NCBI GenBank assembly: GCA_009733575.1
Contig: ML769506.1
Location: forward strand, 62,001 to 126,000
Source: Gymnopus androsaceus JB14
Taxonomy: Eukaryota > Basidiomycota > Agaricomycetes > Agaricales > Omphalotaceae
DNA: 64,000 nucleotides
Direction of reading: 5' to 3'
In this document: piece after piece, positions 44,243-55,279 of the stretch
Layout of the letters: the number at the start of each line of letters is the position of its first letter
Numbering within the stretch: position 1 is the stretch's first letter
Translations under genes and position numbers: made by a program
Notes under the pieces: generated by a model
Seen by the model: only the letters and a program-made list of their open reading frames with translations
Database searches by the model: none
What the model was told of the DNA's origin: nothing

Positions 44243-47076
44243 ATGGCTGAAAATCTTGCTTCACAAGAATCACAACCGCTCCCTACAGTACCCGCCTACC
44301 CTTCAAACCCAGTCCCTTTAACATTTCCTGCTTCACGGTCACTCCCCATGATGGCACCTCCAGCTAGCTCTCAGTATGTCCTGTAAATTATTCTAGTATT
44401 TTCTATTTTATTAATATCTATACACATAGGGCTTTTCCAGATGCTCATGACTTTGGTATCACAGATAGCACCTTCCTTGCCAACACAGGGCCATCTTATA
44501 TTTTTTATGGTTTGGCACCTGCTCTTTCTCCTACACCTCAGACTCAGGATATGACAACTGCTAATAAGCATGTCTATTTGGACAAAATTGATGCCTATGT
44601 GCGGTTGCTCCATGGGAGGAATGGATACCCTCTTTGGAAGCCAAAACCAGGTAGTTATCTACCACCGCAATATCGACAAGAGGGTGTCCGCATAGGTGAC
44701 GTTGGAATTTTAACCGAGTCAGGCGATTTTGACTACTTTTTTAATGTTTGCCTCCCTGCAGACCATGCAGTAAATGATGGCAGAGTTCCCCAAGACTTCA
44801 AGCAGCTGGACATTGATGAAAACAATGTTCAACATGAACTGTTGCAACCAGCTCATGTTTTTCTAAGCAATCCTGCACACTTTACATGCAACAGTATTCC
44901 AGGTGACCCCAGGATTCCGTATGTCCACTCTTTGTGAAATATTTGTTTACTTATTGTGTTTGTAGGCGAGTGCAACCAGACTTTGGTGCTGGGTTATCAG
45001 TGATATCAACAGAAAGCTGTGGTTCTCTCCTAATTCTACCAGAAGGAGGGCACAAAACCAATCACATGCAGGTTCTCAAGTTCCAAAAATATGCTGTTGA
45101 CTATGTCAATTCCTGGCTTAACCATGTTAATGATGCTGATGGTTACTTTGCTCGTGAAGTAGAAGGACTCTATCTTGTCACTGGCTGTGATAAAGCTCGT
45201 GCATGGGGAATAGCATCTTTTATGATGCAAATTCCAAGGAAATAGTACTGGAATTTGTCCCAAAACTGTCTGAGCACTCTGGACAACTTCCAGAGTACAA
45301 GTTTAGCAAAAGCAACTATGCTTCTGTTTCGGCCGACTCAGACAGTGAATTCCAAAACCAATCTGGATGCTTGTTCCTCCGTGGCTACAAAATTACTGCC
45401 CGGAAATTTCCTCAATCTATTTTCACAATAGGCACTAAAATAACAAGCATTTCGAACCTGGATGCTGGGGAACTATTTCCAAGACTGGCAGTAGCTGGTT
45501 CATTGCAAACCGGAGCTAGTGCTATTTTCTCATCATTGGCGGAAATCTTCAATGACTCTTGGCTTGACTCAAGTTGGTTTATTGAGAGGAAAAAATCTCG
45601 ATATCAAGTGTGTCTACTTTGTGACTCTACTTGATAGTGTCTCCCATGCTCATTCTTGCTTTTTATTTTATTTTAGATTTATCATCCCTCTGATGTGCTC
45701 AACAATTGGATTTTGAGAAATGTGGGTCTACTGTACTTCTGTTTTGATGTCTCTCTAATCTTTTCATGGACTTAGTATCCTGAAGTAGATGTGGCAATCA
45801 CACATGATGATGATTGGATGTGTGTCATTGCAGATGTATGTTCTTTGTTTACCCAATGTATGTGGACGAATTTTAACACAAACCGGCTGTTCACTAGGAT
45901 GAAATGGAGATCCCAAAAGATCAAGAGTTAATTCATCGCCTCATGAGGTACTTCAAAGTTGAAAAATCTAACAGTAAGTATATCAGTCCCATTCACTGGA
46001 CTAGTGATAATCTCTTTCAGATCTAACATATGGTTGCTATGACTTGGGATTACAGCCACCAACATCCCTTGTTGACAGCAAGAAAGAGGCCCGAGGTCAC
46101 ACACCAATGCAGGATTTAAGTAAGTTCAAAGTTATAGTTGCATGCAGCATGAGCATCAACTGTTACAATATTATCTCATTATTTACAATCACTAAATTTT
46201 ACTTTACAGACCCAGTTGGACAGCCTGATCGTGATGGTGAAGATGATAAACTTTTATCCAAGTTTCCCAATGACAATGAGCTGCAAAATATGCAAAATGA
46301 TCAACTCTCTAACTGTCATATGGAGCAGAAAGGTGACTGTGAAGTGACCAAGTGTATTCAGAAAAAGACTGGAAGGTACCATCTTAGATTCTTATTGCTT
46401 AGTTCACTTTAATTTCTCATGCATATTCTCTAGTACAGTGCCAGCTTCTTCAGAAATGGCAAAGGACTTCAGCACTGATGTAATCCAGGCTCTCAAACTG
46501 ACAATTGAAGAAACCACCATTGGACTAGGGATGTTTAAGATCAAACCCACTCTTGATGGGGTGCTGGAACTTTATGAGATAGTCCAGGTAAGTAAAATTA
46601 TATGCATAGAAACTTTCAAGCTTATGTTATGATTTGTAGAATAAGATCATCGAACAAGACTTGGATAAACTCAAAGAGAAACTCAATGATTGTATAATTG
46701 CGCTCTCATCGAACAACAATAGAAACATCTCTGCTGAACTTCATGTTCAAAACATATCTATGTATGATGTTCAATACTTCTTCTTAGTTATGATTTACCA
46801 TTGTTCGCCACTTATAGCCGATTGCAGAGGATTGGCAAGGATTGCACACCTTTTAGAGGCAACTTTTATGAACCAAACCCAGCTCTAAACTATTTACTAT
46901 CATCCTCCTTGCACTTGAAAATCAGTCCAGTATCATGGCAAAGCCATTGTTCACCAGCCCAGTCAAAATCATCTCTGCTGAATTCAGCTCAAATTACCCA
47001 AACATCACTTGACACATCATGTACTGTGATTTTCCGGAAGTTGATGAAGATTGTGATGAAGTACAGAAGGATATAG
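44243..47076 (+). CDS. Agaricomycete family protein of unknown function
   Basis: Exons 44243-44373, 44430-44918, 44966-45607, 45678-45722, 45776-45835, 45898-45973, 46021-46119, 46210-46375, 46434-46587, 46640-46761, 46818-47076; phases agree except one missing base near 45226. I recognise the mushroom-wide wording (IDAYVRLLHGR, YLPPQYRQEGVRIGDVG, NVCLPADHAVN, GCDKARAWGIASF, YHPSDVLNNWIL, VAITHDDDW), but no function is known to me. The frame change is in TCTTTTATGATG, where one more T would restore SFYDAN. The C-terminal third (STDVIQALKLTIEETTIG, GVLELYEIVQNKIIEQDLDKL) is predicted helical and resembles the helical lead regions found before NACHT domains in fungal NLRs (weak, inference). Confidence 0.65.
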
Positions 47077-47534
47077 TTGCTACTTCCATCTTGCTTCTAT
47101 CACTCATGGAAGGATTTGGAGATGCAGGCAAGGGGGGGGGGACGGAAGAATTAGAAATTTGGATCATCAAAAGGTCCATATTATCCACTCTGTATCAGTA
47201 TACAAAAGAAAGTGAATGAAAAGAAAATAATTACAGCCAGGATCCAAAGACCATTGAGCAAAATGTGCTCAATCCCAACTCAATCCTCAAATTTACCTTA
47301 GCCTCTGAGTGTTTATTAGGCGTTCAGCTCAAGATTGAGAGTCTAAATTAGACGCTCAATTCCGTGCCCCACTCTCGTAACTTGTTGCACTCTCGCGTAT
47401 GTAGCTCTCCAGCCCTCCCACTGCAATACACCCATAGTGGCCTGGTACTTTACTATGGTCTCGCTTCTCGTTGGATACCTAACCCCCAAGCCCAAAGTTA
47501 AATAATAACGATATTGGCATATTCTACATTATTA
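47077..47534. other. Intergenic with G-homopolymer
   Basis: A run of about ten G lies near 47131-47141. No gene; the right edge abuts the MITE at 47535. Confidence 0.5.
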
Positions 47535-47854
47535 GGGGACGGTCAAAGTGCGCAGAAAGGGCCCACAGAATGAGTTTGCAGAAAGTTGTGCAGAAATCAT
47601 TAAATTAAATAGATTTAATTTTATTTTCTGATTCTGCGTTCAGCAGCTGGATAGTCGCTGAACCAGCATTCAGCAGCTGAAAGTTTTATTCGAGTCTGAT
47701 GACAAACAAATTTATTCATTCAGCAACTTCAATCAGCAAGCTCATTCAGCGAGATCACAAATGGGGCGGTCAATCATTGGCCGCAGAAATTTCATTTCAG
47801 CAAGAATTGTTTAAATATTTCTGCGGGTTTATTCCCGTCCACTTTGACCGTCCC
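47535..47854. mobile_element. MITE, about 320 bp, TA-flanked
   Basis: Left end GGGGACGGTCAAAGTG and right end CACTTTGACCGTCCC are inverted repeats of about 15 bases, each bordered by TA, the target duplication of Tc1/mariner-type elements. The inside is AT-rich with repeated CAGCA/TTCAGCA words and no coding capacity. It lies about 95 bases before the acetyltransferase start. Confidence 0.8.
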
Positions 47855-47949
47855 TATTCCGAGACTCGGACTACTTATTTCCGGCGTGATACAAATCTCT
47901 GTTTATTACTTTTCCTTCCTTTCTCCAACCAAGAGCTAATCTCTCCTTC

Positions 47950-49037
47950 ATGGTTGATCAGAGCCCGTTCACTAGTTCGCCTAGCAAAACGCACAGAACT
48001 AGACGCAATAATAGCTCTTAACCAACGGGCGTACATCAATAGTCCCGTGCAAAATTATCCTTGCTGGACTGTCCATTGTAAGTCGCTGACGTCCGTTTGC
48101 CACTCTGAATCTGACATGTTCGACATCCATTTACTTGGGTAGCCAATTACCACGGATGCGAAAGACGCCAGTCTTCGCCGGAATCAGGAAAAATACCTTA
48201 GGCTTCTCTATCGACGAGCATTTAATGGCGCTCGGCTGACAGTTGTTGTGCATTCCGAGTCGGGCTCTAGCCCTTATGGTCCAGATAAAGAGAGAATCGT
48301 TGCATCCTCCATCTGGAAGCTTCCTTCTAGCGAAAAGGCCAAGATTAGGAAACGTTTCTTGGATGTTATATTTACGGAACTGCTTGTGATACCGATTGTA
48401 ATGAGCTGGGGAATTGGATTCGTTAGGGTTTGTTTCGAGTGTTTTTCGCCTATCTCCACGTCTGTTTCTTGGCTGATGGTTTCGATTTCCTTACCTTAGA
48501 AGGCCCTGGGCCCGTTTAGTGCACTCGATAAAGCCGCAGAACGAGTCTATAAGGAGAGAAATGTGAAGGAAAGTCGTGACGAGCAATACTATCTGGAAAT
48601 GGTCGCAGTGGATCCGGAATTTCATGGAAAAGGTGCGTTTCAAGAATCCCACTGCATAAATTCGTTACCTGATTTTATCTGGTGTAGGTTTAATGTCACT
48701 TTTATTTCGTGAAGCTTTCGACTATGCACCATCCTCAACATACACACTGTTTGCGAATGGGCCGCTAGTTCGCGATCGTTATGCACATTGGGGATTCGAG
48801 GTTAGCGTTAATATTCTTATGCGACTGTATTCTCGATGCTCATTGATGCATACTGACTTGTAGACTTGGGCGGAAATCACAATCGGAAAAGATGAATGCG
48901 ATGCAGCTGGACTTTCGAAGCCTTCAGGGAGTGGATTTCAGATGTACTTTATGGTTAAGGTAAGTAAAATGCCTACGAGTTCATCGATTATGTCCCGAAT
49001 GAAAGTGCTGTAGAATCCACCACAGAAAAGTACCTAG
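47950..49037 (+). CDS. GNAT-family N-acetyltransferase, two small insertions
   Basis: Exons 47950-48077, 48143-48427, 48500-48632, 48688-48800, 48864-48959, 49014-49037. The acetyl-CoA domain is clear: FTVRLAKRTELDAIIALNQRA at the start, YYLEMVAVDPEFHGKGLMS (motif A, Q/RxxGxG/A type), LLFREAFDYA and YAHWGFE. Exon 1 needs two single-base removals, one after MVDQSPFT (ACTAGTT, about 47974) and one after SPVQNY (TATCCTT, about 48060); with both, all phases agree. So the gene is either newly dead or the bases are wrong. Substrate unknown; the family acetylates amines or protein N-termini. Confidence 0.7.
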
Positions 49038-49688
49038 CATAAAACATGGGTAAGCTTCAAGTTGGATGTGTAGAGCTCTATGGTGATCGAATTCTGTATA
49101 AGACGTTCAATTGATATCTGAGTATTCTTTCTCGTTTTTGAGTATGCAACGCTGGTTCAAGCGTATGTGGCGACGCGACAAGACATAAGTCTAGAAACGA
49201 AGGCCAAAGCGTAAGTTAATTTTAAGCGCCTCTTTTTTCCCAAACCACGATCAACTTTCACCTCTGATTCAGGCAATAGCACCAAACACCAAAGTAAAAT
49301 ACAATGAAAAGCTAACTATCTGCAACGAAGCAGAAGCAGACTCTTGACTGGTAGGAATCAAGGGACGGAATGGTCAAAGCTCGAATGCACACAGTAATTG
49401 TTCTTTTACTGGTTTTAATTTGCTGGACTTATCCTTGACCAGCAGGCCCAGCTTGGAGCTGGAGGAGCCTTCGTGCTGGCCAACACGACCCACTGGTCTC
49501 AATCTTTTTGTCTTGTTCTTTTTGTTAGAAAGAATTCGACCATAAGAAGGAAGTACGATGGTCCACTGGCTCCGAGGAAGCAAAACATAACGATCGGGCG
49601 AGGTTTTGTTTTCTTGTTTACTGGAGCTATTTAACTTCTTCTTTCTCTTCCTTCCTTGCTCTCGCGACACACCAAATTCATCTCTCCA
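49038..49688. other. Intergenic, no gene seen
   Basis: Short fragments with splice-like edges near 49140-49210 (MQRWFKRMWRRDK on the plus strand) are not enough to call a gene. Promoter region of the disordered protein follows. Confidence 0.4.
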
Positions 49689-51389
49689 ATGTGCGATATC
49701 TCTGTCCAAATCTCTTCGCCTGGTCACTTTTCTTCGCCTCCTCGAACCCGACCAAACTCAAACCCGTTCACGCCTATCCGCAATCTTTTCTTCTCAAGGC
49801 GAGAACGTGATTCCGCTTTTCCTAGTTCTGCTGGCACTGGTGCCGCTACTCTAGGAAAACGCCGAAGAACAAATTCAGATGAAGTACAGTCTGAACCTGC
49901 TCAGCTGGACTCGAGTCCTCTTCCTCCTCTTGCTAATTCGCCTTTGCCGCCCAGACCACGTAAACCGGTGCCTTCATCACCGCCAAGTCCAGCTTCTTCT
50001 TCAAGCCCTTCACAAACAAGCTCTCCCCTGTCAATTCAATCTTCTCCATCTCTAGCTCGTACACTACCTCCGCCTCCACCTCCACCTCCTACACCCACAC
50101 CCGCCCATCGCCGCTCTCGTGTCCGTGTTGCTCTCCAAACCCCAGACGAAACACACAACGCCATTGTCATCACCGCACTCGAAGAAGTGCCTTTCTGCTG
50201 CCACGAGGATCTCTTGACAATGTCCCGAGATCAACTCGTAGCCGTTGCCGCCTCGCTCAATAAGAAACTACCTAAGGTGATGAGGATCGATGTTTCGGAT
50301 GGGAGGACGGATGTGTTTATTAGGAAAAGTATCGAGGTGCTGGTTGGGATTAGTAAACCGCCTGGAACTGCAGTAGAGCCTCCTGGCGCGCCGAAAGCCG
50401 TCAAGTCGAGAAGACTACATGAAGAGCGAGTCCGACGCGATATTCCAAGACGCCCAGTTCGAAACGACGGTATGGACATGGATATCGACGAGCCCTCATC
50501 TAGTCATCTCAACCCCAGCACCCCCAAATCCAATTGGCCGCGAACGCAATCCAGTCCTGGACTCATGTCTAGTCCTCTAGCCGCGAAACGCGCTTCAAGA
50601 ACGTCGTCCTCGGCAAGAGCTTATGACCTGGGTGCTCTGGCGAGCATTGGTACGCCTAGACTTGCTAGACTCGAAGAGGAAGACGAGCTTATCGAGGAGA
50701 GGCAATCTGCGTCTGGTGACGGTAAGAAAGGAGATGGAGGTGAAGATGACGAAGAGAGCAAGCGAGCAAAGAAGAGGAGAAAAATTTCGATATCGATTTC
50801 GGATGCGGTTGGTGTCCTTGGTTCTCGTTCTCGTTCTAGCTCTCGCTCCCCCTTGAGTTCTACTAGCGAGAGTGGGAGTAGAATTCGACGATGGTCTGGG
50901 TCGTTCGGGATCGTTTCCAAGAGGAAGGGAAAGGGAAGAGCGTCGAAATCCAACTCCGACTCCGATTCTGGTTCTGGTTCTTCTCCGTCTCCAATAACAA
51001 CTACTACCACCGACGACGTCGAAATGTCCATGTCCGTCGACAATGTTGACCTTGGCACTCCCAATCCCAAGCTGAAATTCCAACTCCCTGGCGCCGACTC
51101 GGAATCGCATGCAAGCGCAGAGGCGAGTCTAGTAGGCTCTAGTGGCTCAATGCCATCTCCATTGCCGCTTCGTTTCACTTCAGTCTCAGCACCGTCTCCT
51201 CCTCCCAGTCGCCTCTGGGCCTCAGAGTCGCGAGGTACAAAGGCTCGAACTCGAACGCGATCGAGGAGTATGGATATGATGCAGCATAATACAACTCCTC
51301 GAACTCGAGTGCAGGATGCGTTGAGAAAGTTGGCGCTCGGGAGGTTGAACGCGAACGCGGGTGAGGTTGTGGGTGCGGAGGAGTTTTAG
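49689..51389 (+). CDS. Disordered nuclear protein, Ser/Pro/Arg-rich
   Basis: Single exon, 566 residues from the MCDISVQISSP start; an in-frame start 33 bases upstream is possible. Residues 55-165 are Ser/Pro low complexity with a run of ten prolines. A folded-looking island follows at about 165-240 (VITALEEVPFCCHEDLLTMS, DQLVAVAASLNKKLPKVM, DVFIRKSIEVLVG). Then basic and RS-like stretches (SKRAKKRRKIS, GSRSRSSSRSPLSS) that would serve as nuclear signals. No family recognised. Codon use and the long open frame support a real gene. Confidence 0.7.
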   Translation: MCDISVQISSPGHFSSPPRTRPNSNPFTPIRNLFFSRRERDSAFPSSAGTGAATLGKRRRTNSDEVQSEPAQLDSSPLPPLANSPLPPRPRKPVPSSPPSPASSSSPSQTSSPLSIQSSPSLARTLPPPPPPPPTPTPAHRRSRVRVALQTPDETHNAIVITALEEVPFCCHEDLLTMSRDQLVAVAASLNKKLPKVMRIDVSDGRTDVFIRKSIEVLVGISKPPGTAVEPPGAPKAVKSRRLHEERVRRDIPRRPVRNDGMDMDIDEPSSSHLNPSTPKSNWPRTQSSPGLMSSPLAAKRASRTSSSARAYDLGALASIGTPRLARLEEEDELIEERQSASGDGKKGDGGEDDEESKRAKKRRKISISISDAVGVLGSRSRSSSRSPLSSTSESGSRIRRWSGSFGIVSKRKGKGRASKSNSDSDSGSGSSPSPITTTTTDDVEMSMSVDNVDLGTPNPKLKFQLPGADSESHASAEASLVGSSGSMPSPLPLRFTSVSAPSPPPSRLWASESRGTKARTRTRSRSMDMMQHNTTPRTRVQDALRKLALGRLNANAGEVVGAEEF

Positions 51390-51717
51390 GAGAGTATGGG
51401 TGGAAGGAAGCGTGCGGTTCGAGGTTGATGAAAGCGTGTTGGATATTGATTCTGTGGAAACGGTCATTGGACTTGTTTTTTTAGTACTGTACAATTGTGG
51501 AGAAAATGGACTTGATATCTATCGTTTGTACAGTATTAGTATCACGACGTTTGTTAGGTCCGGACTGGTACTACGGTCTATATATATATATGTAAAATAC
51601 GCGCTTTTTCTCACCGAATGAGAAAGTAAGGGCATAATATGTGTGAACATACAAAGTTTAGCCAAGAGCGACGACCACCAACTTCTCCACATCCAGTGTC
51701 TTCGATTGGTCTCCCTG
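51390..51717. other. Convergent 3' region
   Basis: Shared 3' flank of the disordered-protein and F-box genes, with a TATATATATATG run near 51580. Nothing else seen. Confidence 0.5.
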
Positions 51718-53331
51718 TCAAGGGGCTTGACCCATCTCAGAGACCATCAACATCATCCCTCTCCTCTGCAGAGATCGCAAATGCTCATAAACTCCCTTAT
51801 CAACTTTCCGTGCAAAGAAACGCAACACGACAGCCTGCAAACACTCCACTCTCAATCCCTCCACTTGGTCTGCATACGCCACACGGCGCGATTGAACTAC
51901 AATGCCAAATGCAGTATCATCGAAAAAGTCGCCGTAAAATTCCAAACACAAGGAGCGTAGTCTGGGAACAACGTGCATATGGTCACGTTCCGGAGACCAG
52001 TACAAGAGGCAAATGAGACTCCTTGTGATAGGGCTTCGATCGAGTGCGAGTGACTTATCGCTGATGTGCAAGTGCATCAGAGAAGGAAGCGAGCGGAGGG
52101 CGAAGGCGAGCTCCGAAGTGGAAATCCTCACCCCCCGAAGTACAAACTTCGTGATCCAACGCGACGATGTCTCTAAAAAAGAATGGAACAACTTCAGGGG
52201 CCAGATACGAGAGGAACCCTGCCCAGGCAATACTGTCATTATTTCCAATTCAGTCAAAGCCGGAAAGGAAAACATTGCCAGAATATGGTCCATCAGCAAA
52301 CAATCCTTCTCTTCTGTCTCGTGAAGGCGAATTCGAAGCGAGTGCAGATCGTCCACAGTTGTTCTGGCATGACGAAGTAAGTTGGAAGGATCAGACCAGC
52401 TACACTTGCACTTGGTGACGTTCGCTAACGTTGGACAAACTTTGACAATACATAAAAAGGAAGTCCCGGTGCAAACATCGATTCCTTGAAAGAATGGAGG
52501 AGGTGTGAAATCAAAAGTCGCTCCTGGCATGACCAACGTTGCAAGATTCGGAGCACGCGCGAATGGCTCTAGCCTTTGTGTGTTATAGTTCTCCGTTTTC
52601 ATGCAGATTTCACGGAGGGTATCGAAGTGAAAACCAAGAGCGATATGTGCGCTTATACGTAAATCTCCTTCATACCGAAAATACTCCCATCGTCGGCAGT
52701 GCTGAAGAAGGAGCTTTATCGCAGGGGCAGCAATTTTATGGTCTTCGCCTGGGACAATTAAGTCAATCATCAGGGGCCATTCCTTTGACCGTCCTAGGAA
52801 CAGCCGAAGCAACAACTTGAAGTTCGTGAAAGCCTTCACGTTCTTCGGCGACTTCTTGAAGGCTATCTTCACCTGAATGCAAGACCACAAACTCGGAGTC
52901 AGCGTAGCCAATGTGCGCCACTGGATACAAGTGGAGCCTAGAGAAAGCACTGGGAGAAAGCTGAGATCGGCGGGCGAATCGACACAATGAAGGAGATTCC
53001 ATTGGCAGACGTCGTGGAATATTATAAGGAGGAGCTCAGTCGGTAGCTTTCGAATGGGGGACGAAAAGCCTTTGAGTATCCTTTTATATTGCCTGCCCAA
53101 GATGGGGTCACTGTGCCGTACGCCAAAGGATATGGACCAATTTCTGGGCAAACTTTTGGGCTTGTGTGTGCCTGCAGAAGACAGAGGGTAACGAGTGAGG
53201 CTCTTCTCATTGCAAGCCTGGCGCAGTTCCTCAATTTCCTCAGGACTATACGCGAAAGGTTCGAGTCGGGCTTGAGAAATGAGATTCTTTAGTGAACGCG
53301 GTTGTTGACCGCGCACTGTATTGACCAACAT
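51718..53331 (-). CDS. F-box protein, intact
   Basis: Single exon, 537 residues. After a charged N-terminal region the F-box is at about residues 92-140: IRKLPTELLLIIFHDVCQW... LSLGSTCIQWRTLATLTPSLW, the standard agaricomycete form. The rest is a leucine-rich-like solenoid (LRISAHIALGFHFDTLREI, LRSLPSLMHLHISDKSL, VPRLRSLCLEFYG) that would bind the target. Acts as substrate receptor of an SCF ubiquitin ligase (family knowledge). No disruption. Confidence 0.85.
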   Translation of the reverse strand: MLVNTVRGQQPRSLKNLISQARLEPFAYSPEEIEELRQACNEKSLTRYPLSSAGTHKPKSLPRNWSISFGVRHSDPILGRQYKRILKGFSSPIRKLPTELLLIIFHDVCQWNLLHCVDSPADLSFLPVLSLGSTCIQWRTLATLTPSLWSCIQVKIAFKKSPKNVKAFTNFKLLLRLFLGRSKEWPLMIDLIVPGEDHKIAAPAIKLLLQHCRRWEYFRYEGDLRISAHIALGFHFDTLREICMKTENYNTQRLEPFARAPNLATLVMPGATFDFTPPPFFQGIDVCTGTSFLCIVKVCPTLANVTKCKCSWSDPSNLLRHARTTVDDLHSLRIRLHETEEKDCLLMDHILAMFSFPALTELEIMTVLPGQGSSRIWPLKLFHSFLETSSRWITKFVLRGVRISTSELAFALRSLPSLMHLHISDKSLALDRSPITRSLICLLYWSPERDHMHVVPRLRSLCLEFYGDFFDDTAFGIVVQSRRVAYADQVEGLRVECLQAVVLRFFARKVDKGVYEHLRSLQRRGMMLMVSEMGQAP

Positions 53332-54045
53332 TTACAGTCTAGAATAATTGGAAAGTCAATTGACACGGATTTTAGATGGTATTCTAGAGATTCCTTACCA
53401 AAGACTGCACGGAACGCGTGAGTTGAAAGAGCTGAAAGAAGTTCGTTGAAAGTTATCAAATTTCGGCGCTTCTCCAATTGGCGCTTGAATTTTTACACTC
53501 AGTAGTACTTAGTACTAGTAGTAGTAGTAGTACACACAGTAAGACGGCGCTGGATTTTCGCTGCATATCTCACCAATATATATGAACGCATTCTTGCTCC
53601 TTATGGCTTTCCATTTCAATTCAATCCGAGTCCGTATTGCTCTTACGCTTTTAACCTAGAGATTTCAGACGATACGCCCCATACTAGATCTAAAGCAATC
53701 CATCTAGAAGGATGTCATTGTTACGCAAGAGCCCTCGCTAGTAGTAGAGCTTCAGTGTCGCGAGAGGGACGTGTTCGACGCGCGTCACGCATTGACCCGA
53801 TCGGTAGAGATTAGCGCTTTACCAAAGATGGTCAAAGCGTACCGCCGCCGGCAAATCCATGTCCGCCTCGTGGCGACCTTTCTCTTTTACCTCTCATCTT
53901 TATCCAACCCCTAGTCACCGCTACCTTCTAGCTAGCAAAGTAAACGCTCTAGTGTTTACATTCAATCTTGTTGAGATCCTGTGGCTTTTTTTCGAAAAGC
54001 AAAACGCGTTGAATTTTTTTTTCTCCATTTCATGACGCGTTCGAC
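53332..54045. other. Intergenic with TAG microsatellite
   Basis: A (TAG) run of about five units lies near 53515-53533. The divergent promoters of the F-box gene and the next gene must lie here; no gene seen. Confidence 0.5.
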
Positions 54046-55010
54046 ATGCTGGTGACTAGGATGCCGCGTTTTGACGTCCTTTTGAAGGAAGTTCACTGTA
54101 GAGAGGTCGATATGTGCGACGAAAGACCGACGAAGCGAGCAAGGACTACGTCGCAGACGGTCCAAGACCTTCCGCGCTGGGTTTGTCTTTTCTTTAACCT
54201 TTTCTTGTTATTCAATCGCTAACAATCAGCTATCAGCTGGATCCAATTCCATCGACATCACCGTTAGAATATCTGCGTCGTGTTCCCCTCGTAGAGAACA
54301 ACTTTGTTCATGCCACTAACACACTGCGACCGATGAAAGCGCTGCCTTTCCGTGCTGCATCGATGTCAAATCCTTCCCTTCATACCAAGAAATCCCTTCC
54401 TGCTCCAGATTTTTCAGGGAATTTTGACCTCTTCTTCACTTCATCAACTTTGATACCCAATTCGCTTTCCACTGCCATCTCCAATGCAGTGGACACAGGC
54501 AACGCTCACAGGAACCTGTACAAGATTCTGGCGGCCAATTCATTGTCATCTTCCGACGCACGAGGTTTCTTTCCTGACCAATCTGACCGCGAATCGAGAT
54601 GTGGGACGCTGTGGTCATCCTTCTTGCGCGATCCATTGAATGACGAACCGCTGGATATTGGACTATATGATTTGCGAGAGGTTGATGGGTCTTCCTCCTC
54701 CCTGCAACGCAAAACCTCCGACGTCGATATGGACCAACCTAGTCCAAGACCGGTGAGGCTCAGTCCTGGGCTTGTCGCAGGAGCGCTCGTTCATGGCCTT
54801 GGAGACATGATCGTTGATTCGTTCGGGGAATTTATAATTCACCGGGTTTGGTGTGATTTCTCTGAAGAAGGCACGCTCATGGAAGTCTTTGGAGGACACT
54901 TTGCGCTCCAGGTCTTTTTTGGAGACATTTACGTGGAGCGAGGGTTTGCAGATGTTGCAGAGCATCGTTTGGACTTCTGGGGGGTGAGGAGTAAGAGGAC
55001 GCCAGACTGA
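54046..55010 (+). CDS. Unknown protein, two exons
   Basis: Exons 54046-54180 and 54237-55010, frame kept, 302 residues; an in-frame ATG at 54112 (MCDERPTKRARTT) is an alternative start and gives a basic nuclear-signal-like N-terminus. Visible features: LEYLRRVPLVENNFVHATNTL, a Ser-rich middle, and a better conserved-looking C-terminus with SPGLVAGALVHGLGDMIVDS and FGGHFALQVFFGDIYVERGF. No family recognised. Confidence 0.6.
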
Positions 55011-55279
55011 GATGCTTGCGATAGATGGTTTAAATGGACAATGAGGTTCCCTTGATGGTCTCGTGCTATTGCATATCTTATGGTACATAAACGCCTGTTG
55101 CTCAGGTGTAAACGTATAATTAGTGAAACTATGGATTCATCGATGTAGTCTATTTCTTGGTTATGATTAACTTTACATTATTCCCTTTGCCTCAGACAAA
55201 TGATCTTTCTTTTTTGCCGAACCATTGCATTTTTTCGACTACCTCCAAATGTTTATTTGATCCTACGGGTGACAACCTA

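Noticed and set aside
50595..51178. Overlapping minus-strand open frames in the disordered-protein gene
   Set aside because: Low-complexity Ser/Arg codons read in reverse; the plus-strand frame is longer and has a sensible composition.
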